Below are positions 50,129 to 59,303 of a DNA stretch of 64,000 nt, piece after piece. The notes below the pieces were generated by a model. The model was given only the letters and a program-made list of their open reading frames with translations. It did not search any database and was not told the origin of the DNA. Made by a program: the position numbers and the translations under genes. Each line of letters begins with the position of its first letter. Position 1 is the first letter of the stretch. This DNA comes from Niabella aurantiaca DSM 17617 (GTDB lineage Bacteria; Bacteroidota; Bacteroidia; Chitinophagales; Chitinophagaceae): the NCBI RefSeq assembly GCF_000374125.1, contig NZ_KB893627.1, forward strand, positions 62,001 to 126,000, given 5' to 3'.

Positions 50129-51331
50129 ATGATCAACATGAATCAAACGTTAAAAATGGCGGCGTTGGCTTTTTTGGCCGCGGGAGCGATCTCCTGTAAT
50201 AACCCCGGAAACAATGAAGGTGCGCAAGAGACACCGGATACGACCCGTGTGGCCGGTGCAGACAGCGCCGGAGCGCTGGACCCCGCAAGTTTTGAGGCCA
50301 CTATCGACGGCAAAAAGACCGGCCTGTACACCTTAAAGAATGCGAACGGGATGCGGGTAGCCATTACCAGTTATGGCGGCCGGATCGTTGGCCTCTGGGT
50401 TCCGGATAAGTCCGGCAAACCTACCGACGTGGTCATCGGGCTAAACAGTGCAGAGGGATATCAGAAAGCGACCGAAGCTTACCTGGGCGCTACGATCGGG
50501 CGTTATGGGAACCGCATCGCAAAAGCCCGGTTTAAGCTGGATGGTAAGGAATATACGCTGGCAGCCAATAACGGGCCCAATAGCCTGCATGGAGGAAAAA
50601 AAGGATTCCAGTATGTGGTATGGGACGCCGTTCAGCCCAACGACAGCACGCTGGAGCTGAGCTATACCAGCCCGGATATGGAAGAAGGCTTTCCGGGAGA
50701 ACTGAAAGTGAACGTTACCTACAGCGTTACCTCAGATAACGCCGTAAAAATGGAATATAAGGCCACAACCAATAAAAATACCGTTGTGAACCTGACCAAC
50801 CATGCGTATTTTAACCTGAATGGTGAAGGCAGCGGTGATATCTTACAGCACACGGCACAGATCTATGCCGATCAATACACGCCGGTGGATTCCACTCTGA
50901 TTCCAACGGGCAAGCTGGAGCCGGTAGCCGGAACCCCGTTTGATTTTACAAATCCGGTAACCATTGGCGCCCGTATCGGTGAAGATAATGTTCAGCTGAA
51001 ATATGGAAGAGGGTATGACCACAACTATGTACTGAAGGGAACCAAAGGTGCCTATGGTCTTACCCATGCGGCAACCTTTACCGGCGACCAGTCCGGGATC
51101 GTGATGGATATTTATACACAGGAGCCAGGGCTGCAGTTTTACAGCGGTAATTTTAACGAAGGAAAAAACACCCTGAAGTCCGGGGCAAAAGACATTCACC
51201 GGGGGGCATTTTGCGCAGAGACGCAGCATTTCCCCGATTCGCCCAACCAGCCCGCTTTCCCAAGTGTGGAATTAAAGCCCGGTGCCACCTACCATACAGT
51301 GTCCTACTATAAGTTTTCGGTGAAGCCGTAA
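50129..51331 (+). CDS. galM: aldose 1-epimerase (mutarotase), lipoprotein
   Basis: Mutarotase of 400 residues interconverting alpha and beta anomers of free aldoses. It carries an N-terminal lipobox (AAGAISCNNPG), so it is extracytoplasmic rather than cytosolic. Active-site pieces are RYGNRIAKARF, NSLHGGKKGFQYVVW, the catalytic His in LTNHAYFNLNGEGSG, and the Glu near the C-terminus in YSGNFNEGKNTL. The start at 50129 follows the GH127 stop; the open frame overlaps that gene further upstream. As the last gene of the PUL it would handle the liberated sugar. A terminator follows. Confidence 0.93.
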   Translation: MINMNQTLKMAALAFLAAGAISCNNPGNNEGAQETPDTTRVAGADSAGALDPASFEATIDGKKTGLYTLKNANGMRVAITSYGGRIVGLWVPDKSGKPTDVVIGLNSAEGYQKATEAYLGATIGRYGNRIAKARFKLDGKEYTLAANNGPNSLHGGKKGFQYVVWDAVQPNDSTLELSYTSPDMEEGFPGELKVNVTYSVTSDNAVKMEYKATTNKNTVVNLTNHAYFNLNGEGSGDILQHTAQIYADQYTPVDSTLIPTGKLEPVAGTPFDFTNPVTIGARIGEDNVQLKYGRGYDHNYVLKGTKGAYGLTHAATFTGDQSGIVMDIYTQEPGLQFYSGNFNEGKNTLKSGAKDIHRGAFCAETQHFPDSPNQPAFPSVELKPGATYHTVSYYKFSVKP

Positions 51332-51351
51332 TGATCTGTTTCATAAAACGC

Positions 51352-51382
51352 AGGGCTGTCTTCAAAAGGGCAGCCCTTTTTT
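51352..51382 (+). terminator. rho-independent terminator of the GH43/GH127 locus
   Basis: AGGGCTG (51352-51358) pairs perfectly with CAGCCCT (51371-51377), followed by six T. It lies 20 bp after the epimerase stop codon. Confidence 0.85.
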
Positions 51383-52013
51383 ATGTCATGGGATCGCATA
51401 CACTTCTGCGGGTACTGGCACTCAACACGCGCCCGCCCGCTTAAGCGCCGTCGGCGCGTTATTAAAGCCACATTTTAACGGGGCAGTAGGCCCATGAGTA
51501 CCATGGGTACGGTCCACCATGTACCGGATCCCCCCGGATGATCCGTTCGGACCTCTTTCCTGCTCTTTTCCTCCATGATCGTTTAACCTCGATTTTTTAC
51601 AGATGGTGGCTGCTGCGAAGCCACCGCTTTAAACAGCTTCAGAAACACTGAATTTTTTTCAGGGCCGTTTAAGATAGCAGCAGCCCGGGCGCAATATAAA
51701 AAGGGCCGGTACTTCTCTTCTTCAGTGGCAGACATAGGAGGCCCCGGCATCCTGGAGACTCTTTTGTTTCTATGGTTGGGGGTCGTCCTAAAAACAGGCG
51801 AAAGGCGCAACCCCAGAAATGCAGCAACATTAAAGTTTCTGTGCGTATTTCAGTCGCGAACGTGCGCTATAAACTGACGGTTATGGTGTTCGCACTGGCC
51901 GGCAATGAAGCATTTGTGGTATTCCAAAATTGATGGCGGTTGAATGACGGGGATGCTGCTTCGATCGGCTTACGGGAAGCAGCCTGCAAAAGACAATGAA
52001 ACCGTATCGTAAT

Positions 52014-52035
52014 CCCGGGACGAACCGGGTTTTTT
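52014..52035 (+). terminator. orphan terminator-like hairpin
   Basis: CCCGG-GACGAA-CCGGG followed by six T on the plus strand. No gene ends just before it, so it may close an unannotated small transcript starting between 51.4 and 52.0 kb. Confidence 0.55.
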
Positions 52036-52197
52036 CCGGCCGAAGATAGTAGCTGTCATTTTTTATAAAAGTTTAAAAATGTTTCACTATTTTTTTTCAA
52101 AAGAATCGATTCAAAATGATGCTATTTTACGTAAATATTAAGGATTTATTAATTATCCTTTAACAAAAAAATTATTATAAAAAACTTTAAATAAGTT

Positions 52198-52228
52198 TTG
52201 TTATATCCATTACAGTCCTATATATTTG
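52198..52228 (+). promoter_or_regulatory. promoter of the second SusCD locus
   Basis: TTG at 52198-52200 (within TTTTG) and TATATTTG at 52221-52228, separated by 20 bp: a good match to the Bacteroidota consensus of TTG, 17-23 bp, TAnnTTTG. It would give a leader of about 150 nt to the ATG at 52386. It lies in the AT-rich stretch 52040-52380. Confidence 0.65.
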
Positions 52229-52385
52229 AAATTCTTTAAATAAAATAAAGGTTTTTAAAGTTATTTGAAGTTTTTTATGAGCGAATAATTAAGCTTTAAC
52301 AGACTGGATTTGAGATTGCTGACGACCGTTTTACTGCGTGTAAATCCTGAGATTGTTTCTTTTGGTGTATAAATTAACTGTTCAT

Positions 52386-55370
52386 ATGCAAATGCAAAAT
52401 TGTTTAAAAAGACAGTGGATAGGCTTTGTATTGTTTTTTTTGGGAGGGCTGCCATTGACCGGGCTTGCCCAGGAGGATAGCCTTAGTGCTGCAGACAGGG
52501 CAGATTCCCTGGAAAAAGCAAACAATGCCCGGAAATTTAACGATTACCTGAAAAGATCCGACCACCCGGGTCTTTCGGATACGACAGCGGCATGGACAGT
52601 GGTCAATTTAAAAGCCGTTAAGCAGGCACCCCTTATTTCGTTGCAGCAGTATATCAAAGGGAATGCCCCCGGTGTGCTGGTAAAGGAAGAAAGCGGGGAG
52701 CCGGGCGCCGAACAGTTTATGTATATACGGGGAATAACGGCACCCGTTTTTAACAAGCAGGACCTTTATGCCATGCAACCGGCAGTGTACGTAAATGGTA
52801 TTCCGCTGGTTCAGGAAAACGCATTGTCCTATAATATCCAGCGTTATGATTTTAACCGGCTGGGCTCAGGAACCAATTTCCTGGCAGCCCTGGATGTGAA
52901 CAATATTGAAAAGGTGGAAGTGATGAAAACGCCATCGGATCTTGCGGTACTGGGCCCCCTGGCATCGAACGGCGCTTTGTGGATCACCACAAAAAAAGCA
53001 CAGTCGGGCATACGCCAGATAAACGTGGATACCTATATAGGCATGTTGCAGCGCCCGGATGTGTATGCTGTCAATGGCCAGTATGAAAATGAGTTCAGGG
53101 AACGCTATTATCAGAGATATGCCACGCTCAGCCAGATCCAGAACAAACCGTTGTATGTGGCCAATCTGCTGGATCCGAATTTTTACGGCCCGTCGAACTG
53201 GACGGATGTGTACTACAAAACAAAACCCGTGTACTACCTCGGCTTTGGTTTACTCGGAGGCACTGACCGGGCCAACTTTATGTTCAATGTCAGCGACACC
53301 AAGGACCATAATTTTGATGCTACAACCCTGAACCGGTACAACATTGTCTTAGGCATCAATATGGTGCCGGCAAAATGGCTGGTCGTTTCCGGCAACATCA
53401 ACGCTACCAGAATGGACCGCGACCGTAACCGGAGCCTGCGGGACCGGTTTGCGGAAACCCGCTTTGTACCGGACCTTACCAATCCCATGCCGCCCAATGC
53501 AAACGCCTATAACAGCTTTCTGTCCAAATACAAGGGTGCTGTGGACGACAATGTCAATAACTCGTTCTTCGGATCTTTTACTGCCACCGCCCGGTTTGAT
53601 AAACTGGAGCTGAAAACACGGCTGGCAGTGGATTATGAGGAATCGCTGCGGGATGTTTTTTACGGAAAACCACTGATGGACAACAATAGTTTTTTATCTA
53701 CGTACACGGGCTTTAACCAGCGCTTTTCCATAGCCAATTCCATCAAATACCAGCTGCCGCTGGGGGACCGGGCGCACCAGGTACGCCTGGAAGCGGGGCA
53801 GCAGTACCTGGCCGATTTTACCAAATATGATTATGTACTGGCCTACAACAGCCCCAATGATTTTATAAAGATCAAAGAAATTTATCTCAATACAGGCCTT
53901 TCCCCGGATCAGTATGCCAACCGCAATGATATTTTCGGATACCCGTTCACCGATAAGATGAAAGGAAACCTTTCTTCCTTATACGGCCGTATCGGCTACT
54001 CGTACCGGAACCTGTTCGATCTGGATGTGGTGGGCCGGTATGACGGGCATTCCAATTTTTCCGAATATACCCGCTGGCTGTTCACCCCCGTGGCCAGCGC
54101 TCGTTTTAACCTGCACCGGCTCATTAACACCGGTGCCCTCAGCACGCTGGCGTTAAAGGGATCCTGGGGCATTTTTGGAAAGCTGCTGCAGGACGACCGT
54201 TACAAGGTCGGCTCCCAATACCGGGTAGACCTGGGTTATTCGGATGAGCCCACCCTGGGAAGCTATGCCGGCCTGGCGGGACTGTCGCAGCCCTATTCAT
54301 TCGGATGGGTAAATAACTATTATAACTGGCCCTTCAGCGAAAAGCTGAATGTGGGAACCGAGATCGGGCTGCAGAAAGACCGTTATTTGCTGGGGATCGA
54401 TTTTTACAACAACAAGGACAAGAACATGCTCGTTCCCGTAAGCATGCCTGCGGAGAATGGATTCGCCTATAAATATGTTCAGGGGATGACGGTGCAGAAC
54501 ACCGGGGTCAACCTGACGCTTGTTGCCCAGGTGCTGAGGAGCGACGACCGGCTTAACTGGGATCTGTACGCCAACTTTAACTGGAATAAAAATAAGCTGC
54601 TGCAGCTGCCGTATGACCTCCGGGAGCTGACTTACGGAGATAAGAAGATCGAGATCGGGAAACCGGTGGACGGTTACTGGCTGTATGAAAACTACGGAGT
54701 GATCAACAGCGAGGCCGACATCCCTCCTGGAAAACTGAATCCCGATGGGACCCGCAGCCCGCTTAGCTTCAGCGGCCTGATCAATTTTTCGCCCGGGGAT
54801 GCCTTGTGGAGGGATGTGAACGGCGACGGTACTGTGGACGAGAGCGATAAAGTGGTAAAAGGAAATGCGCTTCCGATCTATACCGGGGGCCTGGGAAGCA
54901 ATCTTCGCTACGGGAAGTTCAGCCTCGACTTTCAGTTCTATTATGCGCTGGGCCACCAGTTGCTGAACCAGGCTACCTCCAATAAGCTGGATTTTATCAA
55001 CAACGAAAACTCGCGGAACATTACCTATGTAAAAGAAGTAACCTTCTGGCAAAAGACATTTGACTACAACCGTTACCCGCTGTACAATCCCTGGAGCAGC
55101 ACGATCCCCTACCGGGCAGACCAGGACCTGTTCCTGGAGGACGCCGGCTACCTGAAGCTGCGTACGCTGAGCGTCGGGTATGATCTGGCCGGTAAGATAT
55201 TTTCCGGGCGTTTAAACCGGGCGCTGGTATATGTAACGGCCACCAATTTATTTACGGTCACCTCGTTTTCCGGCGGGGATCCGGAACAGGTGGATTATCT
55301 GGGCATGTATAACGGCCGGAGCTTACCGATTCCCAAATCATACATTCTGGGCTTAAAATTGAATTTTTAG
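52386..55370 (+). CDS. SusC/RagA-family transporter lacking the N-terminal carboxypeptidase-like domain
   Basis: Outer-membrane TonB-dependent transporter of 994 residues. After the signal peptide (about residues 1-30, ending GLAQ) comes a short charged, coiled stretch (DSLSAADRADSLEKANNARK) in place of the usual carboxypeptidase-regulatory-like domain. Then the plug begins directly: SLQQYIKGNAPGVLVKEE, PGAEQFMYIRGI, NIEKVEVMKTPSDLAVLG, ALWITTKKAQSG. The C-terminal barrel is full length and ends YILGLKLNF. The start is the ATG at 52386; the frame begins at a TTG at 52353. It heads a six-gene run with its SusD partner 2 bp downstream. Confidence 0.9.
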   Translation: MQMQNCLKRQWIGFVLFFLGGLPLTGLAQEDSLSAADRADSLEKANNARKFNDYLKRSDHPGLSDTTAAWTVVNLKAVKQAPLISLQQYIKGNAPGVLVKEESGEPGAEQFMYIRGITAPVFNKQDLYAMQPAVYVNGIPLVQENALSYNIQRYDFNRLGSGTNFLAALDVNNIEKVEVMKTPSDLAVLGPLASNGALWITTKKAQSGIRQINVDTYIGMLQRPDVYAVNGQYENEFRERYYQRYATLSQIQNKPLYVANLLDPNFYGPSNWTDVYYKTKPVYYLGFGLLGGTDRANFMFNVSDTKDHNFDATTLNRYNIVLGINMVPAKWLVVSGNINATRMDRDRNRSLRDRFAETRFVPDLTNPMPPNANAYNSFLSKYKGAVDDNVNNSFFGSFTATARFDKLELKTRLAVDYEESLRDVFYGKPLMDNNSFLSTYTGFNQRFSIANSIKYQLPLGDRAHQVRLEAGQQYLADFTKYDYVLAYNSPNDFIKIKEIYLNTGLSPDQYANRNDIFGYPFTDKMKGNLSSLYGRIGYSYRNLFDLDVVGRYDGHSNFSEYTRWLFTPVASARFNLHRLINTGALSTLALKGSWGIFGKLLQDDRYKVGSQYRVDLGYSDEPTLGSYAGLAGLSQPYSFGWVNNYYNWPFSEKLNVGTEIGLQKDRYLLGIDFYNNKDKNMLVPVSMPAENGFAYKYVQGMTVQNTGVNLTLVAQVLRSDDRLNWDLYANFNWNKNKLLQLPYDLRELTYGDKKIEIGKPVDGYWLYENYGVINSEADIPPGKLNPDGTRSPLSFSGLINFSPGDALWRDVNGDGTVDESDKVVKGNALPIYTGGLGSNLRYGKFSLDFQFYYALGHQLLNQATSNKLDFINNENSRNITYVKEVTFWQKTFDYNRYPLYNPWSSTIPYRADQDLFLEDAGYLKLRTLSVGYDLAGKIFSGRLNRALVYVTATNLFTVTSFSGGDPEQVDYLGMYNGRSLPIPKSYILGLKLNF

Positions 55371-55372
55371 TT

Positions 55373-56998
55373 ATGAAGAAGTTGAATGTGATCAAGCAAT
55401 TAAACGGCACTTTTTTATCCGGCCTGTCGATCGCGCTTCTGATCGCTGCAGGGTGCAATAAAAAACTGGAAACACAGTCTTCCGCAGCAACGGCTACTCA
55501 AAATATGTGGAAGAGCTATGATGATGCCCGGGCCGGTCTTGTTGCCATCTACGGTTTGTCGAGGGCCGCGCTGGCGGAGAACAATGCCCACTGGCTATAC
55601 GGCGACCTGCGCAAAGGCAATTTTACTTCCACCGTAAGCGGGAACTATCTCGATGCAGTGATCAAAAATGAGCTGAACAAAGGCTTTCCCCAGATCCGGC
55701 AGCTCACCAACTGGCGGCGCTTTTATGCGGCCATTGACGCCTGCAATACATTTATCGAAAACGCGCCAAAATGCAAGGAAGACCTGAGGTACTCCGACCT
55801 GAACAATAAGGTAGATGTGGCACAGGCCCACCTGCTGCGCGCGTTCCTGTATTTTTATATAACACGTATCTGGGGAGATGTGCCCCTGATCACCGCGGCA
55901 TCCAACAACGGGGAGATCAAGCAAACGGCGCGCACGCCCCAGGACCAGGTGATGAATTTTTGTATTGACGAGCTGCGCCTGTACAAGGATAGCCTGCCCA
56001 CCGAATACGGAGGTGACGACCGCTCGCAGCTCAACTATGACGGCGGCTATTACGGGCAGGGATGGTCCAGCTGGGGAAATTCTTTCTGGGGTTACTACCA
56101 GTGCCTGGGCGTAATGGCGCAAATATATGCCTGGATGGGCGACTACCAGTCCTGCCTGCAGGTGACCACCGAGATCAATTCCAATGCCGCCGCCGCAAGA
56201 ACGGACTATGTCAGCGCGGGCAATGCGCGCGCATACCTGGCCGGCGCCAACAGTATCTTTTACAGCAATGGCGTCAAGGGTTCGTTGTGCTACCAGCTGA
56301 TCTCTTTTCCTTACAATATGGCCAGCCGCGAATCGGGCCCCAGCGGCGTGGGGCATATCGAGTCGCTTACCCTGGCTGACCCCTATATTCCCCGGAGCGC
56401 GCCGGATCTATACATATCCAGGGACACCATCGCAAAATGGTTCTATACGATCGATGATTACCGGCATCCGTATCAGCCGGAGTTCAATAACTACGAGAAT
56501 ATTTATTTTACCAATTACTATGGCACCATCCCGATCTTCGGAAAGTTTAAGAACATCGCCCCGGGGGCCAACACCTTCACGATTTTTGGTTCGTGCATTC
56601 CGTTGTACCGCTTTGAAGACAACCGGTTGCTGATGGCCGAAGCGCAGTATGCGCTGGGCGATTTTTCCGGGGCCTACGGCAGCCTGAACAGCGTCCGGGG
56701 CGCACGCAATGCGCCGGGATACTGGACGGCCACCAAGAACCAGTACACCGGCTTTTCCCTGCCCCCGACCGAGCAAAGCATGGAGGGCGGATTGCTGTAC
56801 AATATTTTCAGGGAACGCAGGATAGAACTGGCGGGGGAGGGTACCTGGTGGTACGATCAGGTACGTTATAACCGGCTGGTGCGCGATAACCCCGAGTTTA
56901 ACAGGCTGCTGGATGAAGGAGGGATCTACTGGCCCATTGACCAGGAGATCATCAGCAAGAATCCTTTGATTGAGCAGAACGCTTATTGGAAACGTTAA
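55373..56998 (+). CDS. SusD/RagB-family lipoprotein
   Basis: Surface lipoprotein of 541 residues partnering the SusC two bases upstream. Lipobox LIAAGCNKK (Cys about 25). SusD features: MWKSYDDARAGLVAIYGLSRA, AQAHLLRAFLYFYITRIWGDVPLI and, near the end, YRFEDNRLLMAEAQYALGDF and FRERRIELAGEGTWWYDQVRYNRL. The middle contains several glycine/tyrosine-rich loops (NYDGGYYGQGWSSWGNSFWGYY) unlike the SusD of the first locus. Substrate unknown; no enzymes accompany it. Confidence 0.93.
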   Translation: MKKLNVIKQLNGTFLSGLSIALLIAAGCNKKLETQSSAATATQNMWKSYDDARAGLVAIYGLSRAALAENNAHWLYGDLRKGNFTSTVSGNYLDAVIKNELNKGFPQIRQLTNWRRFYAAIDACNTFIENAPKCKEDLRYSDLNNKVDVAQAHLLRAFLYFYITRIWGDVPLITAASNNGEIKQTARTPQDQVMNFCIDELRLYKDSLPTEYGGDDRSQLNYDGGYYGQGWSSWGNSFWGYYQCLGVMAQIYAWMGDYQSCLQVTTEINSNAAAARTDYVSAGNARAYLAGANSIFYSNGVKGSLCYQLISFPYNMASRESGPSGVGHIESLTLADPYIPRSAPDLYISRDTIAKWFYTIDDYRHPYQPEFNNYENIYFTNYYGTIPIFGKFKNIAPGANTFTIFGSCIPLYRFEDNRLLMAEAQYALGDFSGAYGSLNSVRGARNAPGYWTATKNQYTGFSLPPTEQSMEGGLLYNIFRERRIELAGEGTWWYDQVRYNRLVRDNPEFNRLLDEGGIYWPIDQEIISKNPLIEQNAYWKR

Positions 56999-57018
56999 CT
57001 TCTTTTAATACAACGGCG

Positions 57019-58209
57019 ATGAAAAAAGCAATCAGCAGACTTATTGGCTATATGTTCCTGGCGGGCATGACCACCATCCTGATACAGGCCTGTAAGAAGA
57101 GGGACAGCCCTTATCACAACTATCAGGTTGCCCAAACAGAAACTTATGACGGCACCGTACTGCAGTACCTGGAAAGCCAAAAAGGAGTCTATGATTCCAT
57201 GGTTGTAGTGATCCGGCGCTATCCGGAACTGGTATCAAAACTTTCGTCGCCGGGCAATATGACCATTTTTGCGATCCCCAACGAAGCGTTTGAAGTTGCC
57301 GAAAAGAACTTTAACCTCGAGCAATACAGGAAGGACAGCCCGTACCTGTATTTTAAGCCCCGCACATATGATCTGAGCCGCAGCGATTCGGGTATGTTCC
57401 ACTACGAAACCCTGGAAACGCTGATCTCCCGTTATATTTTCGACAGTGTGTACAGTTATGAGTACCTGGCCACATCAAGCAGCGGGTTCCCCGTTTCATC
57501 GGTGCTGGGATATACCATGAACCTGAAGGCCATTCAGCAGAATGCTGCCGGGTCGCTGAAAGACGGTCCCAAGGCGATCGAACTGAGCGATATGAACAAC
57601 TCCATCTTCCGGCGCTTCTGGAAGTCGGTGAACACCAGCTCCATTGCAGCGGTACAAACCAGCAATGCACTGGTGCATGTGTTAACACAAAATCACGAAT
57701 TCGGATTTGCCAGCTTTACACAGCGCCTGCAGGATCCAACGATCGAGCGGTCCGGCTGGACCCCCATCGCCTGGAGCTCGCAATACACCGGTGCCTGGGG
57801 AGGAACGGTGCTGCACGCCCTGGATAATAACCTGAACACGCGCTGGCACACGCTTACGATCCCGCCACCGCCGCCGCCGTTCTTTACGGTCGACATGAAG
57901 CGGAACACGCTGATCGGCGGGGTCACCATCCAGGTGAGGACGGACGGGTCCCACGATGGCTCGCCGGTGGATTTCTATCTTGAGTTTGCACCGGACGGTA
58001 CAAAGAACCTGGCGGATTCATCCAGCTGGATAAAGATGCGGTTCAATTATCCGCCGGACCCGGCAACGGTAAAGCTGCCCAAGCGGTTCAACTTCCCGCA
58101 GAAGGTCCTGGCGCGTTACTTCCGTTTTACAGTGATACAGGTGTTCTCGGGACGGCTGTATACGGACCGGTTCTATTCCAACCTGGACGAGATCTGGATG
58201 AACTATTAA
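57019..58209 (+). CDS. fasciclin-like plus F5/8-type C (discoidin) domain lipoprotein
   Basis: Surface lipoprotein of 396 residues. The start is the ATG at 57019 (an earlier in-frame TTG lies inside the previous gene); a signal peptide ends at TILIQACKK. Residues about 35-230 form a fasciclin-like domain (YPELVSKLSSPGNMTIFAIPNEAF; LVHVLTQNHEF). Residues about 240-396 resemble a galactose-binding F5/8C domain (WTPIAWSSQYTGAWGGTVLHALDNNLNTRW, ARYFRFTVIQ). A run of six prolines (IPPPPPPFF) sits within it and could require EF-P for translation. The domains suggest adhesion or sugar binding at the cell surface next to SusCD. Confidence 0.82.
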   Translation: MKKAISRLIGYMFLAGMTTILIQACKKRDSPYHNYQVAQTETYDGTVLQYLESQKGVYDSMVVVIRRYPELVSKLSSPGNMTIFAIPNEAFEVAEKNFNLEQYRKDSPYLYFKPRTYDLSRSDSGMFHYETLETLISRYIFDSVYSYEYLATSSSGFPVSSVLGYTMNLKAIQQNAAGSLKDGPKAIELSDMNNSIFRRFWKSVNTSSIAAVQTSNALVHVLTQNHEFGFASFTQRLQDPTIERSGWTPIAWSSQYTGAWGGTVLHALDNNLNTRWHTLTIPPPPPPFFTVDMKRNTLIGGVTIQVRTDGSHDGSPVDFYLEFAPDGTKNLADSSSWIKMRFNYPPDPATVKLPKRFNFPQKVLARYFRFTVIQVFSGRLYTDRFYSNLDEIWMNY

Positions 58210-58225
58210 TTTCTTAAAGCATTTT

Positions 58226-59269
58226 ATGAAAAAACTATTTTTTGGTGGAATATACTTGGTGGCTGTACTGATCAGCGGGTCCTGTAAAAAGCTGACGCCC
58301 CAGGACCGGGATACGATTGATCCGGCGGCTACGTTCCTGACCACAACGTTTTCGCCCATTTTGGGCCGGAACTATATCGCACGGGGGGCCTTCAGCAGTG
58401 GTGAGTCATCGCTTCCAATGGATTTTGAGATCATCAATGTGCGCCGTTTTAACGGAGAGCCGGCTCCCGAGCTGACCGAGGATATATACCCGGTAACCGT
58501 GTGGAAATCGACCGGTGCCGGCGCGTACACAGGCGAAGAAAAATCGATTGATGAGATCGAGCAAAAACGCACCACGGAGAACCACCGGATACTGGAAATG
58601 CGGAGATCATCCGGAGACATCGTGGTATGGGGCAGCGTGAATACCTCCAAGCTCATCACCCGTCCCGACTCGGGATACCGGTTTGATGTAAAAGTAAGCA
58701 ACAGCGGCGCTACCCGTTACTTTTATAACCTGCGTTTTATGCCTTACAAACCGGTGCCGCATGAGCCGCATAATTATAACCTCAATACCGGCATGACGTC
58801 GAACCCGGCACTTACCTCCGGTGTCAGCGGCATTTCCATGAGCAATTTTTTCAGAAGGCGCGATAATACAGCTATGTCCGCATCAGAAGTGGATGTGTAT
58901 TTTAACAAGCTCAGCAGCGACGGAAATTCATTAACCTTTAAATTCCTTGATTCCGCGTATGCACCCATCAACCCCAAATTGTTCAACAGCACGGATTGGG
59001 AGCACCTGGTACATGGATTCGGTATGCAACTGACGGATACCGAGGTCAAATATACCGTGGCATATCCCATCCCGCTTACGCAATTTCCTACCCGGTTTAC
59101 CAATGCCAACGGTACCAGGGCGCAGGTTGCATTTTCTTACTACCGGCTGGGTGCCGGCGGCGTGGGCGTAACGGCAACATTAGGGTTCAATTTTGCCATT
59201 TATCAAAAAGGGGATTGGGAAATAGCCTTTCATTTCAAGACAACATCGCCCAAATTTACGGACGACTAA
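58226..59269 (+). CDS. DUF5007-like lipoprotein
   Basis: Lipoprotein of 347 residues with a lipobox (LISGSCKKL, Cys about 20). The pattern FSPILGRNYIARGAF, FEIINVRRFNGEPAPELTEDIYPVTVW and SIDEIEQKRTTENHRILEMR fits, from memory, the Bacteroidota family DUF5007, of unknown function. The remaining sequence is predominantly beta-strand. It sits between the fasciclin/F5/8C gene and the second SusC, with gaps of 16 and 34 bp, so it belongs to the same surface complex or operon. The name is given with moderate certainty only; that it is a real exported protein is clear. Confidence 0.7.
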   Translation: MKKLFFGGIYLVAVLISGSCKKLTPQDRDTIDPAATFLTTTFSPILGRNYIARGAFSSGESSLPMDFEIINVRRFNGEPAPELTEDIYPVTVWKSTGAGAYTGEEKSIDEIEQKRTTENHRILEMRRSSGDIVVWGSVNTSKLITRPDSGYRFDVKVSNSGATRYFYNLRFMPYKPVPHEPHNYNLNTGMTSNPALTSGVSGISMSNFFRRRDNTAMSASEVDVYFNKLSSDGNSLTFKFLDSAYAPINPKLFNSTDWEHLVHGFGMQLTDTEVKYTVAYPIPLTQFPTRFTNANGTRAQVAFSYYRLGAGGVGVTATLGFNFAIYQKGDWEIAFHFKTTSPKFTDD

Positions 59270-59303
59270 AACCCTGATAAGAAAACATTACTAAAATTAT
59301 TTT

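Larger units (their letters stand above)
51383..52385. other. 1-kb non-coding region between the two loci
   Basis: No convincing gene. A 75-codon minus-strand frame near 51583-51810 has no recognisable product. It contains an orphan terminator-like hairpin at 52014-52035 and then about 340 bp of very AT-rich DNA leading to the next SusC gene, with a good promoter at 52198-52228. Confidence 0.5.

Noticed and set aside
51583-51810. 75-codon minus-strand frame in the 1-kb gap
   Set aside because: No recognised family, no promoter box, and no neighbour organisation supporting it; left as non-coding.
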